Below, piece by piece: positions 48,663 through 56,860 of a DNA stretch of 64,000 nucleotides. The notes beneath the pieces are model-generated. The model was not told where the DNA came from, ran no database searches, and worked only from the letters and a program-made list of their open reading frames with translations. Each line of letters starts with the position of its first letter. Position 1 is the first letter of the stretch. This DNA comes from Nakamurella endophytica (GTDB lineage Bacteria; Actinomycetota; Actinomycetes; Mycobacteriales; Nakamurellaceae): positions 124,001 to 188,000 of the forward strand of contig NZ_BMNA01000003.1 of the NCBI RefSeq assembly GCF_014646215.1. The letters are read 5' to 3'. The translations under genes and the position numbers were made by a program.

Positions 48663-48863
48663 ATGGTGCAAGGTATTCCCCGTCCGCGCGTCGAGCCGGA
48701 CGGCGGTGGCGATCACGGTGCCGCCGACCCGGATGCGGCCGTCGCCGCCGATCCGGCCCGCGACCTGGCGGCCGTGGCGCCCGGGGCTCCCGGGGCTCCG
48801 GCCGCGGCCGTGCCGGCCGCCGCGGACGGCCACTACTTCGCCGACTGGACCGTCCACGACTGA
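48663..48863 (+). CDS. Small acidic hypothetical protein
   Basis: 66 codons starting MVQGIPRPRVEPDGGG, with an Ala/Pro/Asp-rich middle and the ending ADGHYFADWTVHD. A strong ribosome site (GAAGGAG) lies about 6 nt before the ATG, the main reason to call it. No family is recognised, and there is no membrane helix or signal peptide. It is divergent from the terD pair across 278 bp in which nothing else was seen. It could be a non-coding chance frame, so confidence is moderate. Confidence 0.45.
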   Translation: MVQGIPRPRVEPDGGGDHGAADPDAAVAADPARDLAAVAPGAPGAPAAAVPAAADGHYFADWTVHD

Positions 48864-48983
48864 CCGTGCCATCGGCGGCCGAGCACCCAGGACCTGCGGG
48901 CGACCGGTGTCCCGCTCCCGCTGCTCCGGCCGGGTGGTGCAGCCGCCCGTTTCGCCGATGGTGGGACCGGCAACCGAACAGTC

Positions 48984-49550
48984 ATGACAGATCCCGGGAA
49001 CGCACTCTCCGGCCGCAAGGTGCTCTTCGTCGTCGCCAACTCCGGAGTGGAGCAGCCCGAGCTGACCGCCCCCTGGCAGGCCGTGCTCGACGCCGGCGGG
49101 CAGCCGGTGCTCGCCGCCCCGGAGGCCGGCGAGGTGCAGGCGTTCACGAACGACGTCGAGAAGGCCGACACCTTCACCGCCGAACTGGCGATCTCGGACG
49201 TCGACGCGGCCGACTACGTCGGCCTGGTGCTGCCCGGCGGGACCACGAACGCCGACAAGCTGCGGATGGAGTCGGACGCGGTGGCGCTGGTCTCCGCCTT
49301 CACCGGCGCCGGCAAGCCGGTGGCGGCGATCTGCCACGGGCCGTGGGCGCTGGTCGAGGCCGATGCCGTGCGGGGCAAGACCCTGACCAGTTACCCGAGC
49401 CTGCAGACCGACATCCGCAACGCCGGCGGCACCTGGGTGGACCAGCAGGTCTCGGTCTGCCCGGACCGCTATCCCCTGGTCACCAGCCGGGACCCGGACG
49501 ATCTCGAGGCCTTCTGCCCGGCGCTGGTCGAGCAGTTCGCCCAGGCCTGA
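48984..49550 (+). CDS. DJ-1/PfpI family type 1 glutamine amidotransferase-like protein
   Basis: 188 residues. The nucleophile elbow is AAICHGPWAL with C117; the fold opens with KVLFVVANSGVEQPELTAPW, where the glutamate next to the active site is expected in this family. It resembles the YhbO/PfpI group, proposed to act as general-stress proteins, chaperones, or deglycases/proteases; the activity is debated in the literature. No ribosome site is obvious before ATG 48984. It stands alone between the small protein and the acyl-CoA dehydrogenase-like gene. Confidence 0.92.
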   Translation: MTDPGNALSGRKVLFVVANSGVEQPELTAPWQAVLDAGGQPVLAAPEAGEVQAFTNDVEKADTFTAELAISDVDAADYVGLVLPGGTTNADKLRMESDAVALVSAFTGAGKPVAAICHGPWALVEADAVRGKTLTSYPSLQTDIRNAGGTWVDQQVSVCPDRYPLVTSRDPDDLEAFCPALVEQFAQA

Positions 49551-49609
49551 GCGGGCGCGCCCGCCGGTCCGCCGTGCATCCCGGCGGACCGGCGACCGAG
49601 GATGCCGGT

Positions 49610-50725
49610 GTGCGAACGCCACCGACCCCGTCCCCCGGAGCCCGGATCCGACCTCCCTCGCCGGGCGCCGGCACCGCTGCGGGCGTCGCACCGCTGCTGG
49701 GCGCGCTCGACTCCGGTCCCGGAGACCGCGCGTCGCGGTCGATAGAGGTGGCGCGGGCGCTCGGCGCTCTGGTGCCGGCACCCGGTTCCGGCGCGACGGC
49801 CGAGCGCTGGCAGGTCCTGGCCGATCTCTCCGCCGCCGACCTGACGGCGGGCCGCGTCGCCGAGGCACACCTCGACGCCCTCGCCATCCTCGAGGAGGGC
49901 GAGGTCCCGGACGGTGACCTGCTCCCGCTCGGTGTGGACGCCGGCTCGACCTGGGGCGTCTTCGCCGCCGAGGCGCCGGGCGCCCGGCTCACCGCCGCCG
50001 CCTGCCAGGCCCACGGGCCGGCCGGCGGAGACGCCGAGCACACCGGCTGGGAGCTCGCCGGGGTCAAGCCGTGGTGCTCGCTGGCGGGTCGGCTGAGCCA
50101 TGCGCTGGTCACCGCCCACGTCGAGGGAGGCCGCCGGCTGTTCGCGGTGCCGTTGCGCCACCCCGGCGTCCGGGTGACCGATGATCCCTGGGTGTCCCGA
50201 GGTCTCGCCGACGTCCCGTCCGGCCCGGTGGTGTTCGACCGGGTACCGGCCGTCCCGGTCGGCGGGACCGACTGGTACCTGCAGCGGCCGGGGTTCGCCT
50301 GGGGCGGCATCGGCGTCGCTGCCTGCTGGTTCGGCGGTCTGCTCGCGCTGGCGAGGTCGCTGCACCGCGCGGCCCGGCGGCGACCGCCCGACCAGATCGC
50401 GCTGCTGCACCTCGGCGCGGCCGACATCGCCGTCCACCGCTGCCGGTGCGTGCTCGACGACGCCGCCCGCCGGGTCGATGCCGGCGCGGCGGACGGCACG
50501 CAGGGGACCGCGCTGGCGCTCCGCGTCCGCTCCGTGGTCGCCGATGCCGCCGAGGAGCTGCTGCAGCGGGCCGGGCACGCCCTGGGCCCTGGACCGCTCA
50601 CCGGCGACGAGGACCACGCCCGGCGGGTGGCGGACCTGACCGTCTACGTCCGCCAGCACCACGCCGAACGGGATCTCGCCGCCCGCGGCTCGCAGGTGGC
50701 CGACTCGCCCGTCGCGCCGTGGTGA
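49610..50725 (+). CDS. Acyl-CoA dehydrogenase-like protein (first gene of coupled trio)
   Basis: 371 residues. Segments WGVFAAEAPGARLTAAACQAHG, GVKPWCSLAGRLSHALVTA and FAWGGIGVAACWFGGLLAL fit an acyl-CoA dehydrogenase fold, with a helical C-terminus containing LLHLGAADIAVHRCR. The catalytic glutamate region of true enzymes is not evident, and the protein is slightly short, so it may be catalytically atypical. The GTG start at 49610 follows a GAGG site. Its TGA overlaps the next start (GTGA at 50722), so the protein is translated together with the PIG-L/methyltransferase. I remember the same trio in several unrelated bacteria, but not a function. Confidence 0.75.
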   Translation: MRTPPTPSPGARIRPPSPGAGTAAGVAPLLGALDSGPGDRASRSIEVARALGALVPAPGSGATAERWQVLADLSAADLTAGRVAEAHLDALAILEEGEVPDGDLLPLGVDAGSTWGVFAAEAPGARLTAAACQAHGPAGGDAEHTGWELAGVKPWCSLAGRLSHALVTAHVEGGRRLFAVPLRHPGVRVTDDPWVSRGLADVPSGPVVFDRVPAVPVGGTDWYLQRPGFAWGGIGVAACWFGGLLALARSLHRAARRRPPDQIALLHLGAADIAVHRCRCVLDDAARRVDAGAADGTQGTALALRVRSVVADAAEELLQRAGHALGPGPLTGDEDHARRVADLTVYVRQHHAERDLAARGSQVADSPVAPW

Positions 50726-52191
50726 CGGCCGGGCCGCCGGACGCCGTGCCCGGTGGTGCCGACGGGCAACGGCCGCCGCCGCGGTTCGACCACCGCGATC
50801 CCGGGACGCCCGCCGACTCCTGGGACCGCGCGCTGCACGGCGGTGTCGCGGACCTCGACCTCGCCGGCGTCGGGTCCGTGCTGGTCCTGGCCGCGCACCC
50901 GGACGACGAGACGCTCGGCGCCGGGGGCCTGATCGCCCGCGCCCGGACCGCCGACCTGCCGGTCACGGTGGTCGTCGCGACCGCGGGCGAGCACTCGCAC
51001 CCGCGGTCCACCACCGTGACGCCCCGCGACCTCGCGGCCCGCCGCCGCGGCGAGGTCCGCGCGGCCGTCGACGACCTGGCCCCGACGGCGGCGGTCCAGC
51101 TGCTCGGGCTCCCGGACGGCGAGCTGGCCGCGCACCTGGACCGGTTGGTCGCCGCGGTCCGGCCGCTGGTGCATCGCGACACGGTGGTCGTCGCGCCCTG
51201 GCGCGGTGACGGTCACCCGGACCACGCCGCGGCCGGCGAGGCCGCGGCGCGCGTCGCCCGGGCCGGCGGCGCCCGGCTGTGGGAGTACCCCGTCTGGGCC
51301 TGGCACTGGGCCGACCCGGACTCCGAGGACATCCCAAGGGACCGGCTGCGCCGGGTGGCCCTCGACCCTGCCGAGCACCGCGCCAAGCTGCGGGCCGTCG
51401 ACCGGCACGCCAGCCAGCACCGGCCGCTGTCCGGCTCGCCCGGTGACGAGGCCCTGCTCGGCAGCACCTTCCTCGAGCACTTCAGCCGGCCCGTCGAGTT
51501 CTTCCTCACCGGCGGAGAGGGCGGCGACGCCAGCGACCACGGCGCCGACCACGGCGCCGACCACGGCGCCGGCCCCCCGGACCGGAGCCTGCCGGCGGCG
51601 TTCTTCGACGACTTCTACCGCGCAAACGGGGACGACCCGTGGGGCTTCGCCGACCGCTGGTACGAGCGCCGCAAGCGCGCGGCGACGCTCGCCGCGCTGC
51701 CGCGCCCGCGGTACCGGTCCGCCTTCGAACCGGGCTGCTCGATCGGTGTGCTCACCGCCGAGCTCGCCGACCGGTGCGACCAGGTGCTGGCCATGGACCT
51801 CGCCGTGGCGGCGGTCGGGAGCGCCCGGCGCCGGCTGGCCGGCCACCCGCGGGTCCGCGTCGTGCAGGGCGCCGTACCGGACGACTGGCCGGACGGACGC
51901 TTCGACCTCGTCGTGCTGTCCGAGGTCGGGTACTACTGCTCGCCCTCCGACCTGGACCGGCTCGTCGACGCCGCGGCCGGGGCGCTGACCCCGGACGGGA
52001 CGCTGGTCGCCTGCCACTGGCGTCACCCGGTGGCCGAGTACCCGCTGACCGGGGACGCCGTGCACGACGCGCTGCACCGGCATCCCCTCCTGCAGCGCAC
52101 GGTCGAGCACCGCGAGGACGACTTCCTGCTCGAGGTGTTCGGGACCGGCCGGGCGCGGTCGGTGGCCGCCGAGACCGGGCTCCTCGGGTGA
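50722..52191 (+). CDS. Bifunctional PIG-L deacetylase / SAM methyltransferase
   Basis: 489 residues in two domains. Residues about 50-275 form a LmbE/PIG-L zinc deacetylase: H59-P-D-D62 in LVLAAHPDDETLGAGG and H165-P-D-H168 in RGDGHPDH. This group removes N-acetyl from sugars, as in mycothiol or GPI synthesis. Residues about 293-489 form a NodS-like methyltransferase, beginning FDDFYRANGDDPWGFADRWY with the SAM motif FEPGCSIGVLTAELA. They are joined by a linker with three DHGA repeats. Both neighbours overlap it by 4 nt. It probably acts on an amino-sugar or similar small molecule; the product is unknown. Confidence 0.93.
   Translation: MTAGPPDAVPGGADGQRPPPRFDHRDPGTPADSWDRALHGGVADLDLAGVGSVLVLAAHPDDETLGAGGLIARARTADLPVTVVVATAGEHSHPRSTTVTPRDLAARRRGEVRAAVDDLAPTAAVQLLGLPDGELAAHLDRLVAAVRPLVHRDTVVVAPWRGDGHPDHAAAGEAAARVARAGGARLWEYPVWAWHWADPDSEDIPRDRLRRVALDPAEHRAKLRAVDRHASQHRPLSGSPGDEALLGSTFLEHFSRPVEFFLTGGEGGDASDHGADHGADHGAGPPDRSLPAAFFDDFYRANGDDPWGFADRWYERRKRAATLAALPRPRYRSAFEPGCSIGVLTAELADRCDQVLAMDLAVAAVGSARRRLAGHPRVRVVQGAVPDDWPDGRFDLVVLSEVGYYCSPSDLDRLVDAAAGALTPDGTLVACHWRHPVAEYPLTGDAVHDALHRHPLLQRTVEHREDDFLLEVFGTGRARSVAAETGLLG
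51535..51570 (+). repeat. Three 12-nt repeats coding DHGA in an interdomain linker
   Basis: GACCACGGCGCC occurs three times in tandem, exact copies, between the deacetylase and methyltransferase domains. Confidence 0.9.
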
Positions 52192-52958
52192 CCCGGACAG
52201 TGCCGCCGGCGGCCGTGCGCGCCGTCGCCGTGGTGATCCCGGTGCGCGACGAGGAGGCCCTGCTGGCGGCCTGCCTGGAGTCGGTGGCGGTCGCCCGGGG
52301 CCGGCTCGCCGAGCACCGCCCGGAGGTCCGGTCGACGGTGGTCGTGGTGCTGGACCGCTGCACCGACGGCAGCGCCGCGATCGCGGCCGCGGCGCCCGGC
52401 GTGCAGGTGCTGGTGTCCCACCACGGGCAGGTGGGTGCGGCGAGGGCGCAAGGAGTGGGCTGGGCGCTGGCCCGCTGGACCGGCCGGGACGCGGCGGCTG
52501 CCACATGGATCGCCAACACGGACGCCGACAGTCTCGTGCCGGCGTCCTGGCTGCTGCACCACCTGGGGACCGCGGACGGCGGCGCCGACCTCCTGCTCGG
52601 CACGGTCCGGCCGCAGCCGGCCGACCTCCCCGCGCCGGCCCTGGCCGCCTGGCGGGCCCGGCACCCGGCGACCGACGGCCATCCCCGCGTGCACGGCGCC
52701 AATCTGGGCGTCCGGGGATCGGCCTACGTGGCGGCGGGCGGGTTCCCGGACGTCGCCGAGCACGAGGACGTCCGGCTCGTCGAGCAGGTCCGGGCCCGGG
52801 GCGGCCTGGCGGTCGCCTCCGCGGGCGACCCGGTGACGACCAGCGGCCGGACGACGGGCCGGACGCCGGGCGGCTTCGCCGGCTACCTCCGCGCCCTCAC
52901 CGTGCCGGTCCCGCCGGTGGTCGCCGCGCAACCCGGGCCGGTCACCGCCGACGGGTGA
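52188..52958 (+). CDS. Family 2 glycosyltransferase
   Basis: 256 residues. GT-A fold: the N-terminal VAVVIPVRDEEALLAACLES, the metal-binding ANTDADSLVP (D-x-D-like) and the acceptor-side VHGANLGVRGSAYVAAGG with EHEDVRL. There are no membrane helices, so it is soluble. It is the third gene of the coupled trio: its GTG overlaps the stop of the PIG-L/methyltransferase gene (GTGA at 52188). Together the genes suggest assembly of a methylated, deacetylated, glycosylated small molecule or lipid; donor and acceptor are unknown. The C-terminus ends 30 bp before the F420-type oxidoreductase gene. Confidence 0.9.
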   Translation: MTRTVPPAAVRAVAVVIPVRDEEALLAACLESVAVARGRLAEHRPEVRSTVVVVLDRCTDGSAAIAAAAPGVQVLVSHHGQVGAARAQGVGWALARWTGRDAAAATWIANTDADSLVPASWLLHHLGTADGGADLLLGTVRPQPADLPAPALAAWRARHPATDGHPRVHGANLGVRGSAYVAAGGFPDVAEHEDVRLVEQVRARGGLAVASAGDPVTTSGRTTGRTPGGFAGYLRALTVPVPPVVAAQPGPVTADG

Positions 52959-52987
52959 CGGGCGCCCGAGCGGGGTACCGGTGGGGC

Positions 52988-53953
52988 ATGGCCTCCATCG
53001 GATACACCCTGATGACCGAGCAGTCGGGACCGACGAACCTGGTGCGCTTCGCGCAGCAGGCGGAGCAGGTCGGCTTCGACTTCCTCGTGTCCAGCGACCA
53101 CTACTTCCCCTGGCTCGACGAGATGGGCCATGCGCCGAACGCCTGGGTGACCCTGGGCGCCGTGGCGCAGGCCACCGACACCGTCGGGCTGATGACCTAC
53201 GTGACCTGCCCGACCTTCCGGTACCACCCGGCCGTCGTGGCGCAGCAGGCGGCGACGCTGCAGATCCTGTCCGGCGGGCGCTTCACCCTCGGGCTGGGTG
53301 CCGGTGAGTCGCTGAACGAGCACATCGTCGGGTCGGGCTGGCCGGGCGCGAACGTGCGCCAAGAGCGCCTGGTCGAGGCCGTGCAGATCATCTCCGCGCT
53401 CTTCGACGGCGGCTACGTCAGCACGGCCGGCCCGCACTTCCCGGTCGACTCGGTCAAGCTGTGGGACCTGCCCGACACGCGCGTGCCGATCGGGTTGGCC
53501 GTCTCCGGCCGCCAGTCGTGCGAGCTGTTCAGCCCGCTGGCCGAGGTGATGGTCGGCATCGACCCGGAGCCCCAGCTGGCCCAGTGGTGGGACGGCGCCC
53601 GCGAGAACCCGGCGCGCAAGGTGGCGCAGCTGCCGATCAGCTGGGACACCGACGTCGACGCCGCCAAGGAGCGGGCGCACCGGCTGTTCCGGTGGAGCGT
53701 GGGCGGCTGGAAGGTCAACGCCGAGCTGCCGAGCACTGCCGGGTTCGACGCCGCGTCCTCGCTGGCGACCCCGGACGTGGTCGCCGAGAACATCCCGTGC
53801 GGTGCGGACGTCGACGCGGTCGTCTCCGCCGCCAAGGAGTTCTTCGACGCCGGGTACACCGACCTGGCGCTGGTGCAGGTCGGCGACGACGCGCAGGACA
53901 CCTTCTTCGACGCCGCCCGCTCGGAACTGCTGTCGGCGCTGCGCGCCCTGTAA
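52988..53953 (+). CDS. F420-dependent LLM-class oxidoreductase (TIGR03557-like)
   Basis: 321 residues. Luciferase-like TIM barrel: MASIGYTLMTEQSGPTNLVR, FLVSSDHYFPWLDEMG, and the F420/FMN region RFTLGLGAGESLNEHI. The SSDHYFPW segment marks the F420-dependent TIGR03557 group seen in Actinobacteria. The substrate is unknown. The ATG at 52988 follows a TACCGG sequence 6 nt upstream, a weak leaderless box. It lies 30 bp after the GT2 gene in the same direction; whether it belongs to that operon is open. Confidence 0.9.
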   Translation: MASIGYTLMTEQSGPTNLVRFAQQAEQVGFDFLVSSDHYFPWLDEMGHAPNAWVTLGAVAQATDTVGLMTYVTCPTFRYHPAVVAQQAATLQILSGGRFTLGLGAGESLNEHIVGSGWPGANVRQERLVEAVQIISALFDGGYVSTAGPHFPVDSVKLWDLPDTRVPIGLAVSGRQSCELFSPLAEVMVGIDPEPQLAQWWDGARENPARKVAQLPISWDTDVDAAKERAHRLFRWSVGGWKVNAELPSTAGFDAASSLATPDVVAENIPCGADVDAVVSAAKEFFDAGYTDLALVQVGDDAQDTFFDAARSELLSALRAL

Positions 53954-54042
53954 GCCGCCGTCCGTCCGCGCCTCCGGGCCGGCCGGCCACCGTGCCGACC
54001 ACCGTGGCCGGCCCGGCCCACCCGTCGTGCTGAAAGGCTGTC

Positions 54043-54834
54043 ATGGACCTGGGACTGCAGGGCCGCGTCGCGGTCGTCACCGGTGGCGACTCGGGCATCG
54101 GGCTGGCCACCGGGCGGCTGCTCGCCGCCGAGGGCGCCCGGGTCGTCCTGACCGACCAGTACCCCGACCGGCTCCGCGACGCCGTCGACGGGTCCGCGGG
54201 CGACGTGCAGGGCGTCCCGGCGGACCTGACCGACCCGAAGCAGGTGCGGAAGCTCGTCGACCGGGTGCACGAGCTGGTCGGGCCGGTCGACGCGCTGGTG
54301 AACGCCGCCGGCGTCACCGGTGCCCAGGGCTCCTTCGACGAGATCGACGACGACGGCTGGGCCAGCACGATCGCCACCGACCTCCTGGCGCCGGTCCGGG
54401 TGACCCGGGCGTTCCTGCCCGACCTCCGCGCCTGCGGCCGCGGCCGGCTGGTGTTCCTGGCGTCCGAGGACGCCGTCCAACCGTACGACGACGAGCTGCC
54501 GTACTGCGCCGCCAAGGCGGGGGTGCTGGCGCTGGCCAAGGGCCTGTCCCGGTCGTACGCGCGGGAGGGCCTGCTGGTCAACGCGGTGTCTCCGGCGTTC
54601 ATCGCGACGCCGATGACGGACGCCATGATGAGCAAGCGCGCGGAGCAGAACGGCACCTCGGTCGACAAGGCCATCGAGTCGTTCCTCGACGAGGAGCGGC
54701 CCTACCTGGAGCTGCACCGCCGCGGCCGCGCCGAGGAGGTGGCCGCCGTCATCGCCTTCCTGGTGTCGGACCGGGCGAGCTTCGTCAACGGCGCCAACTA
54801 CCGGGTGGACGGCGGCTCGGTGGCCACCATCTGA
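54043..54834 (+). CDS. Short-chain dehydrogenase/reductase
   Basis: 263 residues, classical SDR. Cofactor motif T13-GGDSGIG, then NAAG in ALVNAAGVTG, and the active-site Y154-x-x-x-K158 in LPYCAAKAG. The acidic residue in VVLTDQYPDRL at the end of strand 2 favours NAD over NADP. The C-terminal GANYRVDGGSVATI is typical. The substrate is unknown. AAAGG precedes the ATG. It lies between the F420 oxidoreductase and the GH15 gene. Confidence 0.93.
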   Translation: MDLGLQGRVAVVTGGDSGIGLATGRLLAAEGARVVLTDQYPDRLRDAVDGSAGDVQGVPADLTDPKQVRKLVDRVHELVGPVDALVNAAGVTGAQGSFDEIDDDGWASTIATDLLAPVRVTRAFLPDLRACGRGRLVFLASEDAVQPYDDELPYCAAKAGVLALAKGLSRSYAREGLLVNAVSPAFIATPMTDAMMSKRAEQNGTSVDKAIESFLDEERPYLELHRRGRAEEVAAVIAFLVSDRASFVNGANYRVDGGSVATI

Positions 54835-54881
54835 TCTCCGCGCCGGCGGCCGGCCACCGGCGTCCGGTCCGGGCCCGCAGG

Positions 54882-54887
54882 TAGCGT
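54882..54887 (+). promoter_or_regulatory. -10 box of a leaderless promoter (GH15)
   Basis: TAGCGT, 8 nt before ATG 54896. Confidence 0.45.
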
Positions 54888-54895
54888 CGCTGCCG

Positions 54896-56704
54896 ATGAC
54901 CGACACGTGTGCGCCCGGGCCCGGCATCCCGCTCACGGGCCGGCGGTCCCCGGACGGCTACCTGCCGCTGCGGGACTACGCGGCGATCGGTGACGGGCGC
55001 ACCGTCGGCCTGGTCGGGATCGACGGGCGCATCGACTGGCTGCCGGTCCCTGACCTGAACAGCGAGCCGGCGTTCGCCGCCCTGCTGGACGCCGGTCGCG
55101 GCGGGTGGATCGGCATGGCGCCGGAGGCACCGGCCGTCGTCGAGCGCCGGTATGTCGACGGCACCAACGTGCTGGAGACCACCTTCCGCACGGCCGCCGG
55201 GACCGTCCGGGTGACCGACTCGCTCAACTCCGGCGTCGCTGGCCGGCTGCCGTGGACGGAGCTGGCGCGCCGGGTCGAGGGCGTCGACGGCACGGTGCCG
55301 ATGCGGTGGGCGGTGCGGCCCGGCGACCAGTGGCGCACCAGCGCGCCCTGGGCCGCCCGCCGTGGCGACGACCCGGTGCTGCGGGTGGGCACCGTGCAGC
55401 TGGCGGTGCGGGGTGAGGGTCACCAACCCCGCACCGACGACCGGTCGGTGACCGGCGCCTTCACCACGGCGCCGGGGTCGCGGCACCTGCTCGCGGTGGT
55501 GGGCGTCGACGACCAGCCCGTCCCGCTGCCCGGCGCCGTGCACATCGAGGACCGGCTGGACCTGTCCGTCGAGAGCTGGCAGCGCTGGTCGGCCAGCTGC
55601 AGCCGCGGGCGGGAGATCCCGCCGGACGCCCTGCGCAGCGCGCTGGCGCTCAAGCTCCTGATCCACAGCCCGACCGGGACCGTCGCCGCTGCTGCGACCA
55701 CCTCGCTGCCGGAGTCCCGCATTGTCGCGAAGAACTACGACTACCGCTACACCTGGCTCCGCGACACCGCCTACACCGTCGCCGCGCTGCAGCGGCTGGG
55801 CGTCCGCGAGGAGGTGCACGCCGCGACCACCCGGTTGCTGGCGACCGTGACCGACGACGGTCCCGAGCCGCCGCCGTTCACCACCCTGCAGGGCACCGCG
55901 CCGGGCGGCCGGCGGGAGACCGACCTGCCCGGCTGGTGCGGGATCGGCCCGGTCGGCATCGGCAACGACGCCGCCCACCAGCTGCAGCTCGGCGTCTTCG
56001 GCGACCTCTTGTCCCTGGTGGACTCGTACCTCGCCGCCGGCCACGTCCTGGACGCGGTGAGCGCCGAGACCGTCGCCCGGATGCTCGACCGGTGCTGCGA
56101 CCTCTGGCGCAACCCGGACGCCGGGATCTGGGAGCTGCCCCACCGCCGGCACTACACGTCCTCGAAGATGGGCGCCTGGCACGCGCTGACCGTCGGGGCG
56201 CGGCTGGCCGACGCGGGACACCTGTCCGGGGCGGCGGACCGGTGGCGCGCCGAGGCCGCCGCCGTCGCGGAGTTCATTCACCGGGAGTGCTGGTCGGACG
56301 CCGCGGGCGCGTTCACCGGGTACGCCGGGTCGGACCAGCTGGACGCGTCGGTGCTGCTGGGCCACGACTTCGACCGCGGCGAGCGCATGCACCGCACCGT
56401 CGACGCGGTCCGCGCCCGGCTCGGACGGGGGCCGCTGCTGTACCGGTACGCCGGCATGGACCGCGAGGAGGGCTGCTTCGTCGCGTGCTCGTTCTGGCTG
56501 GTCACCGCCCTGGTCAAGCTGGACCGGCGGGACGAGGCGGAGGAGCTGATGGCACAGCTGCTGCCGCTGGCCAACGACGTCGGCCTGTTCGCCGAGATGA
56601 TCGACCCGAACACCGGCGAGTTCCTCGGCAACCTGCCGCAGGCGCTGTCCCACCTCGCGCACCTGGACGCCGCGCTGACGCTGGCCGACCACCCGGAGCT
56701 CTAG
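54896..56704 (+). CDS. Glycoside hydrolase family 15 (trehalase/glucoamylase-like)
   Basis: 602 residues. An N-terminal beta domain (LPLRDYAAIGDGRTVGLVGI, IDWLPVPDLNSEP) precedes the (alpha/alpha)6 catalytic barrel with YDYRYTWLRDTAYT. The catalytic acid is probably E413 in NPDAGIWELPHR and the base E524 or E525 in DREEGCFVACSFW. This layout is shared by bacterial and mycobacterial trehalases (Rv2402 type) and glucoamylases; the cytoplasmic location (no signal peptide) favours trehalose or another internal alpha-glucan as substrate. It lies 61 bp after the SDR gene and before a sugar ABC importer. Confidence 0.93.
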   Translation: MTDTCAPGPGIPLTGRRSPDGYLPLRDYAAIGDGRTVGLVGIDGRIDWLPVPDLNSEPAFAALLDAGRGGWIGMAPEAPAVVERRYVDGTNVLETTFRTAAGTVRVTDSLNSGVAGRLPWTELARRVEGVDGTVPMRWAVRPGDQWRTSAPWAARRGDDPVLRVGTVQLAVRGEGHQPRTDDRSVTGAFTTAPGSRHLLAVVGVDDQPVPLPGAVHIEDRLDLSVESWQRWSASCSRGREIPPDALRSALALKLLIHSPTGTVAAAATTSLPESRIVAKNYDYRYTWLRDTAYTVAALQRLGVREEVHAATTRLLATVTDDGPEPPPFTTLQGTAPGGRRETDLPGWCGIGPVGIGNDAAHQLQLGVFGDLLSLVDSYLAAGHVLDAVSAETVARMLDRCCDLWRNPDAGIWELPHRRHYTSSKMGAWHALTVGARLADAGHLSGAADRWRAEAAAVAEFIHRECWSDAAGAFTGYAGSDQLDASVLLGHDFDRGERMHRTVDAVRARLGRGPLLYRYAGMDREEGCFVACSFWLVTALVKLDRRDEAEELMAQLLPLANDVGLFAEMIDPNTGEFLGNLPQALSHLAHLDAALTLADHPEL

Positions 56705-56765
56705 CGCCACCGCACGGCGACCGTCCGGACGCCGTGCCTGTCGCGCGGACACCCCGCGGCCGTCT

Positions 56766-56839
56766 TACCCTGAGCGCGCGGACGCTTCGACGCGTGAAGT
56801 GACGGGCGGCCCGCGCGCCGGCTCCCACCGTGGGGAGCC
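56766..56839 (+). promoter_or_regulatory. Promoter and hairpin upstream of the ABC importer operon
   Basis: A TACCCT -10 box (56766-56771) is followed by a short inverted repeat CTTC-N7-GAAG (56785-56799), placed where a repressor could bind. Then comes a 7-bp perfect hairpin GGCTCCC/GGGAGCC (56820-56839) just before the ribosome site AAGGGGA. A LacI-type operator is possible but not a clear match. Confidence 0.4.
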
Positions 56840-56860
56840 CTGCCGAAAGGGGACAGCGCC

